64,000 nt of DNA from Spisula solida. Its lineage: Eukaryota > Mollusca > Bivalvia > Venerida > Mactridae. The notes beneath the pieces are model-generated. The model worked only from the letters and a program-made list of their open reading frames with translations, had not been told where the DNA came from and ran no database searches. The first letter of the stretch is position 1, and every line of letters begins with the position of its first letter. The translations under genes were made by a program, and so were the position numbers. Positions 13,330 to 24,812 of this stretch are shown here, piece after piece. Location: assembly GCA_947247005.1 (NCBI GenBank), contig OX365948.1:54357401-54421400 (forward strand), read 5' to 3'.

Positions 13330-13565
13330 CGGCGAAACCGTAACGAACAGGAAAACCCCTAACTACCCGGCAAAACAGTGACGACCCGTCAAAACTATTT
13401 ATACTGCGGATAAACCAGTCACAACCAGACCGTAATCAGTCATAAGTACCAGACCAAACCATAAACTACCGGAAGTACCCGGCACAGCCGTAGCAATTAA
13501 CCGTAAATACTCGGCTAAATTGTAAAATACCGTACATACCTGGCAAAACCGTAAACTGTCGGCAT
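13330..13565 (+). repeat. Degenerate short tandem repeat, about 15-16 bp
   Basis: Words of the type CCGGCAAAACCGTAA recur with heavy divergence (CCGGCGAAACCGTAACG, CCCGGCAAAACAGTGACG, CTGGCAAAACCGTAAAC). This is an old decayed minisatellite. Confidence 0.55.
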
Positions 13566-14458
13566 GAACAATCAAGCCAGTTAGATTGTAAAACTATTCG
13601 TTTTGCTTTAGTTTAAACCTGTTAACAAGAGATACAAGGACATCATTGCCAATGGCATGCATACAAACTGTCGGAAAAAATGACATCAACTTTGGAAATT
13701 ACTGAGAAATATTGAAATTATTAGATTTGGATAATAAGCATTGAGAGTACTCGATTATTAGTAGTAATGAATATTTACCTTTTGGGGATGTGCCCAAGGC
13801 GAACCTTTCCCTGCTTTTATGTATGTATTCACTAGAAAAGCCATATTCACCTAAACTATAATCCGCACAAAATATCCTCTATAATACCACGTTCGCGAAC
13901 ACTTTTTTGACAAGACGTCACCTCTCACGTAATCAGGTTTGTCTCTATATATCTCTCTAAGAATCCTCCGTATGTTGGACTCTGATCTCGATGAAGTCGA
14001 GAATGCATATAATTCGCTCACAAACAAACTTTCTAGTGGTAGTTATTGGACAAATTAATCGTTTTAAAGAAGATCACCAATTTCGTCTAGTTATGCGAGA
14101 AAAAGTCTCGATAATACATGTGAGATTTGAAAGCTTGAAACACACAGTGTATTAAGCTTAAATATTGGCATGTGCTTCAACATGGGGATCGATCACACGA
14201 CAATTTAACTGCAATACATGAGCGCGATGATGACAATAATAAGGCGGAGTTTGATAATGTTCAATATTTGTTAATTAAATACCGATACGACCGCTGTAGT
14301 ATAATACTTAGGATCTATTGTATGACCCATGTTTTGTGTTATTGGAAACTACACTTGTACTTCATATGCACATGTTTATGACGTATGGAAAGGGGTCACA
14401 CGTCAGAATTAGTAGAAAACATCTTATTAAAACAAAGGTACTTATTAATTAGATATAG
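13566..14458. other. No gene seen
   Basis: No convincing coding frame or repeat was found. The 69-codon frame at 14172-14381 has no recognisable feature. Confidence 0.4.
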
Positions 14459-14633
14459 TTGGTGAAAACTATTTGCTTTCCATTAAGCGTATGATCTTTT
14501 TTAGTAGTTGTGCTTTTTCGTCCAGCACCCTATGAAACCGCGGTAAATACAGGTTTCACAGGGTGCTGGAAAAAACAGTCAAGCTGCTGAAAAAGATCAA
14601 GTATTTCATGGAAAGCAAATAATAATTTCCAAT
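14459..14633. mobile_element. Foldback MITE-like inverted repeat, about 175 bp
   Basis: The core stem is CCAGCACCCTATGAAACC (near 14523) against GGTTTCACAGGGTGCTGG (ending near 14570) around an 11-base loop. The arms continue outward through GATCTTTTT/AAAAAGATC to ATTTGCTTTCC (14471) and GGAAAGCAAAT (14620), and weakly to about 14459/14633. No clear target-site duplication and no coding frame. Confidence 0.7.
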
Positions 14634-15070
14634 GCTGACAAGTTTCGTCTTGGACTTGTAGCCAAAAGTCATGTGAGATTGCTACACTGAAATTTGCGAT
14701 TTATCTTCCAATAAAGTGACCTTGACAATAATCTGAGCTATCACATTCTCAAAACGAAACAGCAAGGATATTTAGCAACTGATTAATATTCTCATTTTGT
14801 ATAGCGCGGACAATCGGAATGGTCCATAAGGCGTTTATAGCTACTATGCCATATTAGTTATATCGCTGAGGGAAGCGCGGATAGCAGACGGCTTTTTAAA
14901 TTAATCATTAATCAATTACTGCGCGGGCTATTTCTTGTCGCGTATAAAACTCTAACAGTTCAAGTGGGTAATAAAACTCCAAATATAGAACACTGTATAA
15001 CAATGACTATCATACATCAATCCAAGACAAGTTAAGTTACCAATTTTCTAGGGCTGCTTTCAGCAGTTCA
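14634..15070. other. No gene seen
   Basis: Single-copy-like sequence between the foldback and the SINE; nothing recognisable. Confidence 0.4.
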
Positions 15071-15074
15071 GCCG

Positions 15075-15376
15075 TTCAGCCACCCTTTGACATTTAAACT
15101 TCCCCTGGTCATTAGGCTACCTATGGAAACCTGCGTTCGAGTCTCCCTGGGGAGACTATTTCTCTCCTGGTGGGTGCGCAGCCAACATCGATCTTCGGCG
15201 CCCAGGACTATCGAACATGTTCAGACACGGCCCTCACTGGTACCAATTCACACCTTGGTCGAGTGGAGCATGTGGGTTATTCGTGCACAGAGAAATTAAG
15301 CAGTGGCCCAGACGGGGGTTGAACCCGGGACCTCTCGATCACGAAGCGCGCGCCCTACCTCTAGGCCACCGCTCCC
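15075..15376 (-). mobile_element. tRNA-derived SINE
   Basis: Read on the minus strand, the head (15374-15309) has an A-box-like TGGCCTAGAGG and a B-box-like GGTTCAACCCC. Both fit RNA polymerase III internal promoters. The GAGAGGTCCCGGGTTCAA context is typical of bivalve tRNA-derived SINEs. A tRNA-unrelated body continues to about 15075. The stretch is notably more GC-rich than its surroundings. The overlapping plus-strand open frames are by-products. No target-site duplication was delimited. Confidence 0.8.
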
Positions 15377-16604
15377 CGCAGTGGAAAGTCCTGGAAATAG
15401 TCGCTTTTACGCTTTGGTTTCAAAGGGATTTTCTCATAAAACGGGAGGACACCGGACACCCCTCACAAACGACACCAATACAACCTTTTTACAACTGAGG
15501 AATAAGTAAATGGAACTTGTGGCTTGGTCCTTTTACCCATGCGTATCTTATGCATATTTTATTACACCGTATATAAGTTGTAAACTGTAAACCTAGAAAT
15601 CATTCGCGCGATTTAGTTTTGCGGAGTTCGCGAGTTGTAGAATATTTTGCGAAACTAAGTCGCCTGCGAAAGTGCTAAAACATTATTATGAAGATTGCAG
15701 GAAACTTAAAAACGCTAAAGTTTGTAGTCGCGAATATGCCGACGATCAGCAAATCGCGAAAGTTAGTATTCGCGAAAGTAAATTGGTTTACAGTATATTT
15801 TATTTCGGTAATAAAATACGTAAAACTACTTGTAATAAGTAGTATATATTATTTATCACTCAATGTTTTAACAAGCGATGCAGCCTCCTGTGCGTATAAC
15901 ATCATTTTCAGACTATAAAATAGTTATGTACCGGAGTAAATTAGAGGAGTACACATCGACATTGAAACATGATGTCAGGTTCAAATATCCTTTGAAATTC
16001 CGGTCCACAACGGAATCGTGAAACATCGGTTATTTCCGTAATTCAGTAATTATAAACAACTGCAATGCATAAAGACGGAGGCGTTCACAATTAAATGGCA
16101 CATAACAGTGGAATTTCGCTTAGTTTTAAAGTTTAAAAAAGAATACGAAACTACAAAATACAAAAGTTGAAAATTAATCCTTTCTCTAACTTTTGTGTGT
16201 TCCAACGTAACAGGTCGAAAATTGTTTAGACGAAGGCGTCAGGATTCCATCTTAAGGTCGCCAAACCTGTACTTTGAACAACATTGCAAAACTGCATGCA
16301 AATTTGAAATTATTTTTCTTTAAAAAAGATTGAAAACCATTATTTGATCCTGTATTTTTCAAGACAAAAAATCGACTCAAACCGCACGATATTCAAATCA
16401 CATTATTCAGCTTCAGTTCCAGTTCAATTAAACCGAACAGTTGTACTTTCCCGACAAAACAAACCACATGGGTACCAATTAGTGTTAAATTAAGACAAAT
16501 ATGGTCTACTGTGAAGCCGGCTCACGATGGCGCGTGTGCATAAAATTAGGTATATTGAATTAAAAAAAACAAGTTTGAAGCAAGGTTTTCACTTGCTGTT
16601 TAAT
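15377..16604. other. No gene seen; contains a CGCGAA-type repeat remnant
   Basis: Near 15600-15795 the words ATTCGCG, TTCGCGAGT and CGCGAAAGT repeat, ending in GGTTTACAGTATA. This resembles remnants near 7.1 and 9.5 kb. The 76-codon frame at 15688-15918 lies partly inside it and is not credible as a gene. Confidence 0.45.
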
Positions 16605-18265
16605 GCAGACGTGTTGTTCATAGTCTGGTTCCCGATGTCCTTGATTTTCACGTGGTGTAAAGGGCAGGTAATCAATGATATGTTGCTTACAGTCTAGTTC
16701 CCGATGTACTTGGTTAACACGCGGTGCATAGGGCAGGTAATCAATGCTATGTTGTCATAGTCTGGTTCCCAATGTCCTTGATTCTCACGATGTGTAAAGG
16801 GCAGATAATCAATGCTATGTTGTCATAGTCTGGTTCCCGATGTCCTTGATTCTCACGATGTGTAAAGGGCAGGTAATCAATGCTATGTTGTCATAGTCTG
16901 GTTCCCGATGTCCTTGATTCTCACGTGGTGTAAAGGGCAAGTAATCCGAGCTATGTTTTCCTGGTCTGGTTCCCGATGTCCTTGATTCTCACGTGGTGTA
17001 AAGGGCAGGTAATCCGAGCTATGTTTTCCTGGTCTGGTTCCCGATGTCCTTGATGCTCACGCGGTGTAAAGGGCAGGTAATCGGAGCTATGTTTTCCTGG
17101 TCTGGTTCCCGACGTTCTTGATTCTCACGCGGTGTAAAGGGCAGGTAATCCAGGCTACGTTGCTTATAGTCTGGTTCCCGATGAACTTGGTTATCAAGCG
17201 GTGCACATGGCAGGTAATCCAGGCTAAGTTGCCTATAGTCTGGTTCCCGATGTACATGGTTATCACGCGGTGTACAGGGCAGGTAATCCAGGCTATGTTG
17301 GTCATGGTCTGGTTCCCGACGAACTTAATTATCAAGCGGTGAACAGGGCAGGTAATCCAGGCTATGTTGCTTATAGTCTGGTTCCCGATGTACTTGATTA
17401 TCACGCGGTGTACAGGGCAGTACTCCAAGCTATGTTTTCCTGGTCTGATTCCCGACGTTCTAGATTCTCACGCGGTGTACATGGCAGGTAATCCAGGCTA
17501 TGTTGTCTTGGTCTGGTTCCCGACGTACTAGGTTATCACGCGGTGTACAGGGCAGGTAATCCAGGCTATGTTGCTTATAGTCTGGTTCCCGATGTACCTG
17601 ATTATCAAGCGGTGAACAGGGCAGGTAATCCAGGATATGTTGCTTATAGTCTGGTTCCCGACGTACTTGGTTATCACGCGGTGTAAAAGGCAGGTAATCC
17701 AGGCTAAGTTGCCTATAGTCTGGTTCCCGATGTACATGGTTATCACGCGGTGTACAGGGCAGTAATCCAGGCTTAATAATGTTGTTCATCTTCTGGTTAC
17801 CGACGTACTAGGTTATCACGCGGTGTAAAGGGCAGATAATCCAGGCTATGTTGCTTATAGTCTGGTTCCCGATGTACATGGTTATCACGCGGTGTGCAGG
17901 GCAGGTAATCCAGGCTATGTTGCTTATAGTCTGGTTCCCGATGTACTTGGTTATCAAGCGGTGAACAGGGCAGGTAATCCAGGCTATGTTGCTTATAGTC
18001 TGGTTCTCGACGTACTAGGTTATCACGCGGTGTACAGGGCAGTAATCCAGACTATGTTGATCGTAGTCTGATGGCCGACGTACAGTATTTTCACGTGGTT
18101 TACAGGGCAGGTAATCCAGGCTATGTTGTCGTGGTCTGGTTCCCGACGTACTAGATTATCAAGCGGTGTAAAGGGCAGGTAATCCAGGCTAAGTTGTTCA
18201 TATTCTGGTTTCCGACGTACTTGGTTATCACGTGGTATAAAGGGCAGGTAATTCATGCAATTTTG
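16605..18265 (+). repeat. 68-bp minisatellite, about 24 copies
   Basis: CTGGTTCCCGATGT or a close variant recurs at 16625, 16694, 16762, 16830 and 16898 and onward with a period of 68 bp. The rest of the unit is TTATCACGCGGTGTA plus GGGCAGGTAATCCAGGCTA. Two subtypes are layered: the left third carries TCCTTGATTCTCAC, the rest TACTTGGTTATCAC. This suggests growth from different founder units. Because 68 is not a multiple of 3, the apparent proteins (IGNQTISNIAWITCP, HREPDYKQHSLDYLP) are rotating frames of the same DNA. Confidence 0.95.
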
Positions 18266-19134
18266 CTTCTAACCTGGCCCGCCTTTGTTATTATCTCAGG
18301 TCATTACACATAAATACTACAGTACCACTTCGTTATAACGAATTCTGTATGAACTGGCATTTGAGTTCTTTATAAACCTCACTCGCTCTAACGAAATTCG
18401 CAATAAGAAATGATCCCCAGCTACACAACTTTGCGTTATTGAAGACGTGGGCTTGACTTCGATAGAAGCAGAAAACCACTTGCACTGATTATTGTTTGCG
18501 ACATTTAACCTTAAAGATGAGACAATTAGGGACAGGTGATGTTGTGATATTTAGCGGTGGTTCCGACATTTAAGGTCAACCTTGCGGCATTTAGCGGTGG
18601 TTGCTATATTCAACATTTAATTAAACACACATCATCATCACGTAGCGGGGTATCTATAAATCTAGTCTTCATTGGACTTCGTAAAAATGACCATAATAAT
18701 GTCTCAGATGCATTTGTTTGGTTTCCAGGCGGTACATTGGCAGTATATCATGAGCAATAAAGAAGCAATGAAGCCAATCTTAGTGATTCCATAACCAGAT
18801 GTTACTAAGCAGCCTGTAAAACAGTTTTTATTAATTATTGTTCCTCATAAAAATAGTCATTGCGTGACCAATATTGATGAATTTTCGCAAAAAAGTTGTT
18901 CGGTTTGTCCAAATCGTGTAGTGTGTATATATTTTCAAACATCAGAATATCACTTTCTGATATTAATTAGTACCACGATTTATAAATACTCATGTTTTAA
19001 TATGAATGAAAAATATAATCACTACAACTAAATCAATGACTCGTGAAACGATACCATACCTATGTTTGTAACTTCAGCCAATAGGAAGGGTGCGTTGCGT
19101 CGCGAGTGTGTACGATCACATGTTCGTGTAACTT
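18266..19134. other. No gene seen
   Basis: A CACTTCGTTATAACGAATTC stretch near 18332 contains the short palindrome TTCGTTATAACGAA. Twenty-odd bases around TTTAGCGGTGGTT are repeated near 18550 and 18590. No credible coding frame. Confidence 0.4.
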
Positions 19135-19573
19135 CCCGTACATATACACTGCCCACCAAAAATAAGTATACAGATGTTATTTGCCCACTTACTTGCCTGT
19201 ATTAATACTATCTGCAGAACAGCGAAGCAACAATATATTTGACGAAAAGGAATATCTTTCTTTGTTACATGGAAAGGCGATACGTTAATTGATACCCTAG
19301 GTGCAAAATCTAAAGTTTCTTTGTCCCTCTTGAATGGTAACTTTGTCTTTAAAAGATGAAAATTTCAGCCTTTTTGATCACATGGTTATTTTAGTTCCAA
19401 ACATCTTCATCATTATTTATATCTCTATTTTGCCTCATTTAGTAACTTTAGTTTCAGAAACTAGTATAATTGTGACCGTCTGATCAACAGATATTGAATA
19501 ATTTAACCAAGTTTAATTTTGCAACAAATATTTACTGTATACTTGTTTTTGGTGGGCACTGTATATGTACGGG
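19135..19573. mobile_element. Tc1/mariner-type non-autonomous TIR element, 415 bp
   Basis: The element 19147-19561 begins CACTGCCCACCAAAAATAAG and ends, in reverse complement, CAGTGCCCACCAAAAACAAG. TIR similarity continues through GTATACAG. TA dinucleotides flank it at 19145-19146 and 19562-19563, as expected for the Tc1/mariner superfamily, whose ends often start CAGTG. The inverted match continues outside the TA to CCCGTACATA/TATGTACGGG (19135 and 19573). Either the true TIR is longer, or it inserted into a palindromic site or an earlier element. No transposase frame remains. Confidence 0.85.
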
Positions 19574-20814
19574 GGTCATTCAAGAAACACGTAGACAAAC
19601 CAATGTACTTGTTTATTTTGCAAGATAATTCATCAAATCATAAGTATGCTGTAGCACCACGCTGTAGACGTCATCAAAATTGGTAACATGACACTAATTC
19701 TAAATATAAAACCATTGAGTCATGGGTTTCCCGTGCGTAACCAAACCTGTGTGACACAAATTAATTTCGTCTGTCACATGTCCGTTGCCAGCAGAAATAG
19801 AAACTAAACACATATTGATGACGAACTGCTCAAATGTAGTATTCACATAGGCCCGGGAAGCTGTATTTTTCGAATGTGACACACCTCTTTCGGAATACCA
19901 AGAAAACCTTATTAGGTGATCATATTGGATATTTGATCATGGAATTTCTAATGATATTAGATATTCACACATTTCTTCTACGCGTGATTTTCTTTTTCAA
20001 CACGGATATCACGATTTCCATTCATCGGTCAATTTTTATGAAACTATTTTAAGACCGTAAAGCGTGAACAATCATATGCCGTAAAAACAGACATAATAAA
20101 TGTATACAAAACATCAGAACAAAAGTATCTTATATTGGATTATATAGGATTTTGCTACTCCGATGATTAATCATGTGTCAACGTCTTTGCGTATATACTG
20201 TTGCCATATGAAGTATACTACTAAAAATTTGATATGGGTCAAGACGTTTTCCATTTGAATATTTTGCAAATTGAATAAGATTGACGGGTAGAAAAAAATC
20301 AGAAACATAATGCTACATCTGCAATATTCTAAACCAATAAAGATCACTTCAAAATTTAATGTCCAAGTGCTGATAAGCCCAATCCCATTAAAATGTTCGT
20401 GCTGTATTCAAGCCTCTGAAGTAACGGAATGCGGTCACTTTCTTGGCATTTTGGGTCTTACACGACATGGTAATAAAAACGGGATAAAAATTTCCATTTT
20501 AATCTATCCACTTTGCTTCCCGCTAATAGGGCTCATTAGTAACCTTGAAAACGACGTAATTTTGGCAATGCGTATCAAATGTAAGACATCAACTTTCCAA
20601 ATTTAGCAGCAGATAAGATGATATTTTATTAATTGCACAACGGACACCAAAATCGATTTCTTTGCCCTTAGCAAAGTTTGGGTAGTATATATGTTTAATA
20701 TACATAAATGTAGCATCATATATACAAGACAAAAAAGAAACATCTACTATATAGTAGAGGGTTTATTATGCACCTGCTAGAACTCAATAAATGCATCTTG
20801 TTTTTAATTATTTT
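19574..20814. other. No gene seen
   Basis: The 98-codon plus frame at 20310-20606 has no recognisable domain. Otherwise AT-rich sequence. Confidence 0.4.
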
Positions 20815-21300
20815 TTGGTATAACGAGGTACACTGATATATCGCGGTTCACTGGTATATCGAGGTACACGGCTATGTCGAGGTATACAAGTATATCGAGG
20901 TACATTAGTATATCGAGGAACACTGATATATCGAGATGTACTGATACATCGAAGTACAATGATATATTGACGTCGCACTGATATGTTGAGGGTACATTAG
21001 TATATCGAGGTACACTGATATATCGAGGAACACTGATATATCGAGATGTACTGATATATCGAGGTACACTGATACATCGAGGTACAATGGTATAGATCGA
21101 CGTTGCACTGATATGTCGAGGGTACATTAATATATCGAAAAACACTGATATATCGCGGTACATTGAAGTATCGAAGTACATTTATATATCGCGGTACATT
21201 GAAGTATCGAAGTACATTTATATATCGCGGTACATTGAAGTATCGAAGTACATTGATATATCGAGTAACATTGAAGTATCGAAATACACTGATCTATGGG
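20815..21300 (+). repeat. 18-bp minisatellite with TATATCGA core
   Basis: Units of the form GGTACACTGATATATCGA run through the interval with many variants. A longer block beginning TATCGAGGAACACTGATATA repeats at about 20911 and 21021 (offset 110 bp). Near 21160-21260 the units shift to GGTACATTGAAGTATCGAA. Open frames on both strands follow from the 18-bp period. The TATATCGA core recurs in the 28.4-29.3-kb array and near 23.49-23.55 kb. Confidence 0.9.
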
Positions 21301-21589
21301 GAAACACTTCATTGTACACAGGTATTACATTTGCTCCTGCCACACTTATTAGGCCATTTTTTTCTCTCAACAATTATGATCAAGTGAACCAAAGTCAATT
21401 GACGTTTCATCTTATTTATCTGCTGCATCAAAAGGAAATTCTCCTTTCTTCTCATTCAAACGACCAATAAACTTTCCCATGTTGACATTGCAAAGAAATA
21501 ACACGCCGTATAATTTATAGATTTTTAGGTTAACTCTATTATTGGAGTGCAATTTGATGCAGAAATCTATGTTTGGGAATCGATTAGCA

Positions 21590-22172
21590 ACTTCAACATT
21601 AGAAACATTATCATTAGCATTGTCATTATCAGAAATGTCATCATTATCATAAGAGCCATTGTCATTATTATTACAGCCATGGTCATTACCATTAGAGCCA
21701 TTATAATTATCATTAGAACTGACACCATTAGCATAAGAACCACCATCATTATCATTAGAATTATCATTATTATCATAAGAGCCATCATCATTTTTAGTAG
21801 AAACATCATTATTATTAAACAACCCATCATAATTATCATTAGTACCATCATCATCACCATAAGAGCCATCATAATTATCACTAGAGCCATCATCATAATT
21901 ATCATTTGAACCATCATTATTTAATAAGAACGATCATCATAATCATAAGAACCATCATCATTATTATTTGAACCATTATCACTATCTTTAGAGCCATCAA
22001 CACTATCATTAAAGCCATTATCATTATCACTAGAACCATTATCATTAGAACCATTATCATTAGAACCATTATTATTTTCATTCGAGCCATCATCATTATT
22101 ATAAGAACCATCATCACTATCATTAGAATCATCATCTTTATCATTAGAACCATTACCATGTGTATTTTGCAC
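21590..22172 (-). repeat. 18-bp/trinucleotide array encoding an Asp/Asn-rich open frame with one break
   Basis: Plus-strand units resemble CATTATCATTAGAACCAT. On the minus strand one frame reads as Asp, Asn, Gly, Ser and Tyr-rich sequence from 22172 (starting MQNTHGNGSND) to a stop near 21921. After a small frame shift it continues as NDGSNDNYDDGSSDN and onward into the frame ending at 21412, whose last 60 or so residues are non-repetitive (ending EFPFDAADK). A low-complexity acidic protein is conceivable. However, the frame break, the lack of signal peptide or introns and the tandem nature of the DNA favour a plain minisatellite. Confidence 0.75.
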
Positions 22173-22174
22173 AT

Positions 22175-22895
22175 AAATCTGTGAAAACGTCGAGATGTGT
22201 AAACAGGACTGTCATTGTTTCTGTTCCAGAAATGTCAGTTAATTCTAAATGCTAACTAAATTCAACAAGAGTGCATGACGGTTTATGCTGGCTATCGAGT
22301 TAGTGTTACGTTAGGAATTTGCTGTGCTTAAACCACATGTAACTCATCTAGGACACTGAACGTTCCGGAAATTTGGACGAACCTGGATTTCAGCTACTAA
22401 AAAGCAAAAAATCCAACTATGACGTATCAGCAAAGTCACCAATAGAAATCGAGCTTATATGGTCACTTGTGGCAGCCATTTTATACTAAACGCGTTGTCA
22501 TCTAAATGTCTTTGAAATCCTCGCAGTAGTTACTCCCCTTTGCAGTACATTAACTACGGTTCCAACCGGGAGTTATGGTGAGTGCTTAGTGCGCTTGAAC
22601 TTTATAGAGTCATACTAACAACTGAAAATGTTCTAATTAGTAACACAGGTAATGAAAAACATGAAAAAAGTATGTAACATTTCTCAACAAAACACAGTGC
22701 AAAATCATTATCATTATCGTGTTTAAGTCGGGTTCGTTTCGCTTTTTACGCACCTCTAGATCTCCTGATTAAAAGAACGAACCAAGCCATTTTCTAGCAA
22801 TTGTAAAAGCAAACCCTGTGTATTAGATTAAACATATGTAATATATAAATTGGACGAAAGAAACTTTGCCATTAAAATGCAAACCGTTTTTTTTC
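22175..22895. other. No gene seen
   Basis: Spacer between the Asp/Asn-rich array and the LINE fragment, without recognisable features. Confidence 0.35.
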
Positions 22896-23482
22896 GGTAA
22901 TTTTTTGAAACATTGACATTTCTAAGAAAAGGGTTAACTTACGAAACTGGGTTCATGAGTCTCGAGGAAGATGAAGAAGGCTTTAAATGTAGGATTGAAG
23001 ACGAATACCATTTTGTAATGATATGCCCTCTATATAATGAAATTAGGCATGCTTTTATAAGACCTTATTTTGTCAGACACCCAAGTGTATTTAATTTCAT
23101 ACAATTCATAACGTCAAAAAACAAACGCTTTCTAATAAATCTTGGCAAATTTATTTCACAAGCATTTATCATCAGAAACACCGTATAACTCATTCACATA
23201 GCCTCCCACAAAACACTCAATGTGGAGCTATTATTATTGCTACATGTAGTATTGTATATTTTGTCTGAAAATGTAACTGTTATGTATTTATTATGTTACC
23301 GTATCATGCATCTTGTGACGATTGTGTAAAACTGTTTTGTAAATATGTTTGTTGATTTGTCAAGAAACTGTAACACGTTACTTCTTACGACAATAAACTG
23401 TTCTGTTCTGTTTTGTCCGTTTCGTTCCGTTCCGTTCCGTTCCGTTCTCTTCTGTTTGTTCTGTTCTGTTCGTCTATTTGTG
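22896..23482 (+). mobile_element. 5'-truncated non-LTR retrotransposon tail
   Basis: The 91-codon frame 22913-23188 ends like the C-terminus of many invertebrate LINE reverse transcriptases. It has a Cys, then EDEYHF, then CPLYNEIRHAF, which is a C-terminal zinc-binding type motif, followed by FISQAF. The upstream Cys is reduced to FKCRI, so the first CxxC is incomplete. A 3' UTR follows, with AATAAA-like AATAAACTG near 23392. It ends in pentanucleotide repeats (TTCCG and TTCTG types, about 23399-23470), typical of LINE 3' tails. Everything upstream of the C-terminus is missing, so it is a dead copy. Confidence 0.8.
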
Positions 23483-23560
23483 TGTTTGCGATATATCGAT
23501 GTATCGTCGATCTTGTCTTCTGATATATCGCAATCACCGGTATATCGATATAACGTATAT
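23480..23560. repeat. Short run of TATATCGA words
   Basis: GCGATATATCGATGTATCG, GATATATCGC and GGTATATCGATATAACG lie close together. They share the core of the arrays at 20.8-21.3 and 28.4-29.3 kb. Confidence 0.4.
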
Positions 23561-23597
23561 ACCAATTCAAAATTTCCTAAAGTTGATATTTACTATA

Positions 23598-23890
23598 AAT
23601 TTAACCCTGTACAGCAACAACCGTGGAACAATGACCAATATTTGTAGCACACAAAGTGTGTTGATATACAGAGATTGTACTGTACATATATTATAAATTT
23701 AACCTTTGTATAGTAACAACCTCGAAACAATGAATAATATTTGTAGCACCCAAAGGGTGTTGATCTACAAAGGTTGTACTGTACATAATATTATGAATTT
23801 AACCTCTGTATAGTAACAACCTCATACCAATGACCAATATTTGTAGCACCCAAAGAGTGTTGATCTACAGAGGTTGTACTGTACATATAT
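23598..23890 (+). repeat. Three tandem 100-bp units, each an inverted-repeat element
   Basis: TTTAACC(T)CTGTA-type starts occur at about 23598, 23698 and 23798. Each unit contains AATATTTGTAGCAC and TGTTGATCTACA, and ends GGTTGTACTGTACAT. Within a unit AACCTCTGTA at the start pairs with TACAGAGGTT at the end, so each is a miniature TIR element. Its terminus matches the flanks of the 56-bp array at 12.6-13.2 kb. Confidence 0.85.
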
Positions 23891-24364
23891 CAAAATGTAT
23901 GTATCTCGATATTTGTGAATTGGTCCAGAGCGTAAACCACCGTTAGAGTATGTAGAGGGGGAGGGGGTGAGATAACCAGGCTTTTACACTATAAAAGTGC
24001 TTAGGGGTTGTTTTCTGTTGTTGGGGCTTGTGTCTCATTCATACAGCACACGCTCGTAGAATATTGTAACACTCCTGAATGTGAAACAATGGTAAACGTG
24101 AATCTTACCCGAACTCGGTATGAGGAGATCACTGTGTCCTAGCAAGGTTTGATTTGGACAGGTATCGTCACGTGTGAAATGGTGTGAAAATTGCTGTGCA
24201 AATCTATTTTTATTATGTAGGTACGTTTAGTTTACGTTATATGCCCCGGGGTAGGAAATATTACAAAGGAAAGATGAAAACATACCTGATCAGTTCTAAT
24301 TTATGATATATCTAATTCAATGTATTGTCAAGTTTCACGAAATTTGAACAATATAGTATTTAAT
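23891..24364. other. No gene seen
   Basis: Includes a G-rich GGGGGAGGGGGTGAG run near 23958. No coding frame or repeat. Confidence 0.35.
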
Positions 24365-24725
24365 TCAGGCGTATTCGTTTCATTAAAATTCATCACATTT
24401 GTTGCAAGATTCGAATTGCCTGACATACATTTACATATTTATCCATGCATTCACGAATGAAATCCACATTTAGTCACTAAGCAGTCGTATATAAAGTGTA
24501 TGTTTTGTAACAGGTCATCCAAATTTCAAGCGTTTGGTGTAGTCTGTTTTGCTTTGCTTGCTCTGTGGTTGTTTCCCTACACCCCTTTTTCCCTCCTAGA
24601 TAAGAAGGGGTGGCCATGGAGCTCGTCTTTGTCTCAGCAGAATCGCCTTACGTTTTTTTTCTGTTTGTCTCTTGTTAGGGACAAACTAGCCCCCTTGATG
24701 CGTGTATGTGGTCGCACGGTCATGC
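24365..24725 (+). repeat. Old diverged relative of the promoter-side part of the 8-kb unit
   Basis: Collinear words are shared with units A-C (36.28-36.6, 45.82-46.1 and 57.3-57.65 kb): TTCAGGCGTA, GCAAGATTCGAATT, TTTAGTCACTAAGCAGTCGT, TATATAAAGTGT, TGCTTTGCTTGCTCT, GTGGTTGT and, at the end, GGACAAACTAG with CCCCTTGATG. Overall identity is perhaps 65% by eye. It is therefore a much older copy than A, B and C and lies directly against the (TAGG)n array. Confidence 0.65.
24488..24495 (+). promoter_or_regulatory. Candidate TATA box in a conserved block
   Basis: TATATAAA sits inside TTTAGTCACTAAGCAGTCG...AAGTGT. This is the best-preserved piece between this old copy and unit C (57429-57436). No transcript start can be proven from sequence. 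Confidence 0.35.
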
Positions 24726-24812
24726 TACGCTCACAGTCCGATCCCCGTAAAATATTCATTTCTAAGTCGTACTTGTATCGTGTCCTTATAAGTATAAAAG
24801 TGACATCTAATC

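Noticed and set aside
17087..18256. HREPDYKQ and IGNQTISNIAW repeat proteins
   Set aside because: The 68-bp unit rotates through all frames, so no single protein repeat is maintained.
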